Source of the DNA: JBHOQX01 sp042408595
GTDB taxonomy: Bacteria; Chloroflexota; Chloroflexia; Chloroflexales; Roseiflexaceae
Length of the DNA stretch: 64,000 nt
Direction of reading: 5' to 3'
Assembly (NCBI GenBank): GCA_042408595.1
Contig: JBHOQX010000047.1
Span: 1 to 64,000 of the forward strand
Numbering within the stretch: the first letter of the stretch is position 1; every line of letters begins with the position of its first letter. Shown here piece by piece: positions 60,639-64,000 of this stretch. The notes beneath the pieces were generated by a model. That model did not search any database, was not told where the DNA came from, and saw nothing but the letters and a program-made list of their open reading frames with translations. The position numbers and the translations under genes were made by a program.

Positions 60639-60825
60639 CTCTCGCTCCTGCGTGTGAGCTGTGGCGATGATGCAAGTCTCGCGGCCAAAGCTTGGCCGGC
60701 GCTTACGGAATGCTTACGGCCTGCTTGCGGGCGGGGGCGCGCCAGACCAGGGGGTGCTCGAGACTGATCACGATCCGGGTCGAACCGCCGCCGTGAGGGA
60801 GCGTTTCAGGCAGCCTCTCAGCCGC

Positions 60826-61491
60826 TCACCCACCGAGACCCCCTTTCAGCCGGTGGACGATGATCCGCTTCCAACCGGCGGCCAGTTCCGGCACGTCGAG
60901 TAACTGCCGGGCGAACGCCGGCTCGAACGCGCCGTGCATATGTTCGTTCAGGCGGGCGATGCTCAGTTCCGGCTGTGGGCGCGATTCGAGCCGCAGCACG
61001 TCGCCGGCCTGCACCTGGCCCGGCTCGAGCACACGCAGGTACCAGCCCGTCTGCCGCATCGCCGTGACGTGGCGCAGAAAGCCGGGCAGACGCACCTTGC
61101 GCTCCTGCTTGGTGCACGGGTAGCGCGGCGCGCTCACCTGCACCCGCGCCGTGCCGACGGCAAAGCTATCGCCGACACAGACATCGGCCTCGGACGCGCC
61201 GGCCAGCGTCCAGTTCTCGCCAACGGCGCCGGGTTCGAGCCGGCGGCCGTCCAGCGCGGCGGCAAAGGCCACGTTCCAGGCGTCGTAGTGCGCCAGCGGG
61301 CAGCAGCAGACCGCCTGGTCCGGCGAGCCATGGTTCTTCCGGTCGGCCACTTGGTCGCCCGCCAGGCCGCGCGGCCCCAGCGGGAGCGGCCCGGCGGCCG
61401 GCGCGCGGAAGATCGCCGAGCGCCACGTGCCGCGCTCGTCGGTGTGCGTCTGCGGCCTGCCGATCAGTTGGGTGTGAATCGTAATGAGCAT
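60826..61491 (-). CDS. MOSC-domain protein (YiiM-like)
   Basis: This 221-residue MOSC protein resembles YiiM, which reduces N-hydroxylated substrates with molybdenum cofactor. Seen are GLAGDQVADRKNHGSPDQAVCCCPLAHYDAW, GAVGENWTLAGASEADVCVGD and QVSAPRYPCTKQERK, with the conserved cysteine. The ATG at 61491 is chosen because the MOSC sequence begins there; the longer frame is not like the family. The neighbours are not linked in function. Confidence 0.88.
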   Translation of the reverse strand: MLITIHTQLIGRPQTHTDERGTWRSAIFRAPAAGPLPLGPRGLAGDQVADRKNHGSPDQAVCCCPLAHYDAWNVAFAAALDGRRLEPGAVGENWTLAGASEADVCVGDSFAVGTARVQVSAPRYPCTKQERKVRLPGFLRHVTAMRQTGWYLRVLEPGQVQAGDVLRLESRPQPELSIARLNEHMHGAFEPAFARQLLDVPELAAGWKRIIVHRLKGGLGG

Positions 61492-61688
61492 CCGGCAATC
61501 ACTTCCTCGCAATCGAGAGAAACAGCGGGTCGGGAGCCGCGCTGCCGCCCACCATCTCGCATCGGGCAGGCAGGGAGTTGGCAGCCGCGCCGATGATCCC
61601 ACGCCCGCGGCGAGAGCCCCGGGCTGGTGATAAAACGCGCCGATCGGCGTTTAATCAGGCAGAAATGGCACGGAAAGGAGACGCTGCC

Positions 61689-62036
61689 ATGCCGGCGATC
61701 TGGAACCGTCCTATCGCGGAGTATACGATTGAGGCGCCGGTGCGATCACCTGGCGGCTGCCGCGCCATCCGGCTGATCCTCGGACCGGATGCTGGTCTGG
61801 CTCCGCACACAGTCAGCATCCGCTTTCCGCCCGTCCCGCCAGATGACAACATGACCATCGGTGTGAGTCACACCGATATCGAGCTTGCTGCCGGGCGCTT
61901 CAACGATCTGTATCGCCTGCTGCAAACACAGCAGCCGCTCTACTTCACGGCGTTCGAGTACGACACCCTGCGCTTCGTCGGGCTGACGCCGCGCGCCGGA
62001 GTCGTGGGCGGCGGCTTCTACGAGGCGAACTTGTAG
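61689..62036 (+). CDS. Hypothetical protein
   Basis: A 115-residue soluble protein (MPAIWNRPIAEYTIEAPVRS at the start; ends GGGFYEANL), of mixed strands and helices. I recognise no family. AAAGGAG lies 8 bp upstream of the ATG at 61689, a good site, and codon use fits the neighbours. It is isolated, convergent with mreB. Confidence 0.6.
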   Translation: MPAIWNRPIAEYTIEAPVRSPGGCRAIRLILGPDAGLAPHTVSIRFPPVPPDDNMTIGVSHTDIELAAGRFNDLYRLLQTQQPLYFTAFEYDTLRFVGLTPRAGVVGGGFYEANL

Positions 62037-62043
62037 CAGGACG

Positions 62044-62153
62044 TACGCAGAGGGGGCGGTGCAGCCGGCCTCGTCATCCGCGGCGTCTCTCTGGGCGCGT
62101 GCGCGGAGCGGCGCTCCGTGGCGGGCCGCAGGCCAGCCGCACCTCTCTGCGTA
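62044..62153. repeat. Spacer bounded by a 9-bp inverted repeat
   Basis: TACGCAGAG (62044-62052) and CTCTGCGTA (62145-62153) are exact complements. They bound the gap between the hypothetical gene and the mreB stop. The right motif, with GCCGC before it, recurs on the other side of mreB at about 63459-63478. Confidence 0.45.
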
Positions 62154-63164
62154 TCAGTGGATCTCGTCGCCGGAGAGGCTGTCGCGCAGGATGTCGAGAT
62201 ATTCGAGCGCCATGCCGGTGCCGATGGCGACGCAATTGGCCGGCTGGTCGGCGACATAGCATGGCACGCCGGTCACCTCGGTCAGCAGTTCGTTGATCCG
62301 CCGCAGCATCGAGCCGCCGCCGGTCATGACCATCCCCTTGTCGATGATATCGGACGCCAGCTCCGGCGGCGTCTCGGCCAGCACCGCGCGGGTCGCGTTC
62401 ACCACGGCCTCCAGCGGCTCCTGAATGGCCTCGGTGATCTCGTTCGAGTTGATCTCGATTGTGCGCGGCAGCCCGGCCACCTGGTCGCGCCCGCGCACCT
62501 GCATCGTCAGCGGGCGCTCCAGCGGCAGCGCCGAGCCGATCTCGATCTTGATACTCTCCGCCGTGCGCTCGCCGATCAGCACGTTGTACTTGCGCTTGAC
62601 ATAGGCGGCGATCGCTTCGTCGAATTTATTGCCGCCCACCCGCACCGACGTGCTGACGACGATGTCGTTGAGCGAGATCACGGCGACCTCGGTCGTGCCG
62701 CCGCCGATATCGATGATCATGTTGCCGGACGGCTGCGCGATCGGGATGTTCGCTCCGATCGAGGCGGCCAGCGGCTCGCGGATGAGGTAGGCGCGCCGGG
62801 CGCCGGCGGCGAGCGCGGCATCGCGCACCGCGCGCATTTCGACGGTCGTGACGCCGGCCGGGATGCAGATCATCACCTCGGGCTTGCTCACGCTGAGCAG
62901 GCCGTTCGCCTTCTTGATGAAGTACTTGAGCATCGCCTCGGTGATGTCGTAGTCGGCGATCACGCCGTTGCGCATGGGCCGGATGACCTCGATGCTTTCG
63001 GGCTCGCGCCCGACCATCGCCAGGGCGTCCGCGCCGACCGCCTTGATCCGGTTGTCTTTGGTCGAGATCGCGACCACCGACGGTTCGGAGAGGACGATCC
63101 CACGTCCCTTGACATACACCAGGACGTTTGCCGTGCCGAGATCGATACCGATTTTGCGAGTCAT
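62154..63164 (-). CDS. mreB: Rod-shape-determining protein MreB/Mbl
   Basis: This 336-residue bacterial actin organises cell-wall synthesis. Seen are the phosphate-1 loop KIGIDLGTANVLVYVKGRGIVLSEPSVVA, ICIPAGVTTVEMRAV, the phosphate-2 loop MIIDIGGGTTEVAVISLNDIV, IGERTAESIKIEIGSA, and the adenosine motif MVMTGGGSMLRRINELL. The ATG at 63164 fits the family start (MTRKIGIDLGTAN). mreC and mreD do not follow. It lies close to atpC, on the same strand with a repeat-filled gap. Confidence 0.95.
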   Translation of the reverse strand: MTRKIGIDLGTANVLVYVKGRGIVLSEPSVVAISTKDNRIKAVGADALAMVGREPESIEVIRPMRNGVIADYDITEAMLKYFIKKANGLLSVSKPEVMICIPAGVTTVEMRAVRDAALAAGARRAYLIREPLAASIGANIPIAQPSGNMIIDIGGGTTEVAVISLNDIVVSTSVRVGGNKFDEAIAAYVKRKYNVLIGERTAESIKIEIGSALPLERPLTMQVRGRDQVAGLPRTIEINSNEITEAIQEPLEAVVNATRAVLAETPPELASDIIDKGMVMTGGGSMLRRINELLTEVTGVPCYVADQPANCVAIGTGMALEYLDILRDSLSGDEIH

Positions 63165-63622
63165 GGCCAACCTGATATGCTGAGTGTAAGTGATGATGCG
63201 ATAAAAGGGGCGGCGACGAGAGCAGAGCGCTTTTTCACACGGGGGCGCGTCTACCGAGGGATCGCGGAAGGGCTTCGCACTCCCAAACCTCCCTGTCGGA
63301 TGTATTTCCTGCGCAGACCGTCGCCTCCACCCGCACCCCCCGGTCGGGCAGCCGTTGTGACCACCCATCCGCGTCCCACCCCCAGCGCCCCACGCTCCCT
63401 CTCTCCCGATTCGGGAGAGAGGGAGCGGGTGAGGGCCTGCACGGTAGCCACACGTGAGCCGCCTCCCCTCTGCGTATGTCCTGTCTTCGAGCCGTATCGC
63501 GGGCGTCGTACCGCCCCTTCCGGGGATGAACGGACGCCGCCCCAGGGCGGTACGAGCTGCACCCAGGATCGTATGAATCGAGCGGTGGAGCTGTCGTCAC
63601 AGCGCCGCTTGCCAGGCGCGTG
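63165..63622. other. Repeat-rich gap between mreB and atpC
   Basis: These 458 bp contain an AGGTTTGG element on the minus strand (about 63235-63312, GGGAGGTTTGGGAGTGCG then AAGCCCTTCC), a perfect 16-bp-arm hairpin at 63395-63427 (GCTCCCTCTCTCCCGA), a GGCTCA element (about 63390-63470) related to those at 54405, and a CTCTGCGTA motif near 63470. I see no gene. The mreB promoter should lie in its left part, but none is clear. Confidence 0.5.
63395..63427. repeat. Perfect hairpin with 16-bp arms
   Basis: GCTCCCTCTCTCCCGA and TCGGGAGAGAGGGAGC flank a single T. It is followed by GGGTGAGGG, the typical form of a dispersed CTCTCCC/GGGAGAG repeat; a looser copy is at about 54540-54590. Confidence 0.7.
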
Positions 63623-64000
63623 TTATTGGTGCCGGATTTTCTTCAGTTGTGCGACCTTCAGGCGCACCAGCGCGCGGCGCAACTCCGCCTCGGCCAACGC
63701 CATATCCTGATCGCTCTTGCGCTGTGCGATCCGCTCCTCGGCGCGGCGGCGCGCAGCCTCGGCGCGGGCCTCGTCGATCTCCTCGGCCCGCTCCGCCGTG
63801 TCGGCCAGGATGGTCACGCGGGTCGGCAGCACTTCCATGAAGCCGCCGGAAACGGCGAACGCCGACCGCTCGCCATTCTTGATGATCGTTAGTTCGCCAG
63901 CGTCGAGCAATGTCAGAAGCGGCTCGTGGCGCGGCAGGATGCCGACGCGCCCTTCCTTCGTCGGCGCGTTCACCTGGTCCACGTCGTCCGACAGCACGAC
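63623..64000 (-). CDS. atpC: ATP synthase epsilon subunit (5' end outside window)
   Basis: At least 125 residues of the F1 epsilon subunit are visible: VVLSDDVDQVNAPTKEGRVGILPRHEPLLTLLDAGELTIIKNGERSAFAVSGGFMEVLPTRVTILADTAERAEEID in the beta-sandwich, then the C-terminal helical pair (EARAEAARRRAEERIAQRK and LAEAELRRALVRLKVAQLKK). The first residues lie beyond the right edge, since the frame is open to base 64000. It couples rotation to catalysis and can inhibit the enzyme. The rest of the atp operon should be upstream, outside the window. Confidence 0.92.
   Translation of the reverse strand, partial: VVLSDDVDQVNAPTKEGRVGILPRHEPLLTLLDAGELTIIKNGERSAFAVSGGFMEVLPTRVTILADTAERAEEIDEARAEAARRRAEERIAQRKSDQDMALAEAELRRALVRLKVAQLKKIRHQ

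Noticed and set aside
61205..61250. GCCGGGTTCGAGCCGGC, another T-arm-like palindrome
   Set aside because: It falls inside the MOSC coding sequence, and no tRNA cloverleaf surrounds it.

Overview
The window is one continuous stretch of a high-GC bacterial chromosome. Gene content points to a Chloroflexota member, probably class Chloroflexia. Supporting features are multi-GAF histidine kinases, an MGDG-synthase-like glycosyltransferase, heptose-type sugar genes without an obvious LPS locus, a lipobox and a sortase-like tail in exported proteins, and intergenic DNA made of degenerate 7- and 8-bp tandem repeats. This assignment is inferred from protein character, not from a marker gene phylogeny.

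Layout. 1-6.7 kb (minus strand): an O-antigen-ligase-like gene (cut by the window edge), recN, a flavin reductase gene bracketed by inverted repeats, and parB-parA with a near-perfect parS inside the 5' end of parA. 6.7-8.3 kb: a bifunctional-nuclease (DUF151) gene, then a gene-free stretch with three perfect, helically phased DnaA boxes, a candidate oriC. 8.3-13.6 kb: a large secreted nuclease, the SRP RNA gene and a second ParA-like ATPase with a zinc ribbon. 13.6-25.3 kb: an ECF transporter S component and a cell-surface polysaccharide region (heptose-7-P kinase, heptose-bisphosphate phosphatase, three Wzz-type proteins, a tyrosine-kinase-type ATPase and a degenerate relative, acyltransferase, glycosyltransferases). 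25.3-30 kb: DUF190/CBS protein, fluoride channel, cyclase, MGDG-synthase-like enzyme. 30-38 kb: nitrogen assimilation (glutamate dehydrogenase, response regulator, Rrf2 regulator, two ammonium transporters with a tiny membrane protein between them, glutamine synthetase). 38-47 kb: membrane glycosyltransferases, ThrH, a GT2-flippase pair and lipoproteins. 47-52.6 kb: sensor kinase, RsbX- and RsbT-like switch proteins, RemA-like protein, phosphofructokinase. 52.9-58.4 kb: envelope proteins, an interrupted LEA-like gene and the RNase P RNA gene. 58.4-64 kb: VWA protein, thioredoxin-like protein, MOSC protein, MreB, and the start of atpC.

The most striking feature is at 54939-55525. A single integron gene cassette (a GNAT acetyltransferase plus a long attC site) sits inside an alanine-rich, LEA/apolipoprotein-like membrane-protein gene. 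Its two G^TT junctions are exact. Removing the 587 bp restores the host reading frame perfectly, and circularising it restores an attC whose two outer core sites are exact complements. No integrase gene is visible in the window, so this looks like insertion of a lone cassette at a non-integron site.

Other themes are two RNA genes with clear promoters (SRP RNA, RNase P RNA), several small repeat families (a roughly 130-bp MITE-like element with terminal inverted repeats, hairpin elements, and STRR-like 7/8-mers), and apparent invasion of coding sequences by the same repeats, in recN, in two glycosyltransferase genes and in rnpB.
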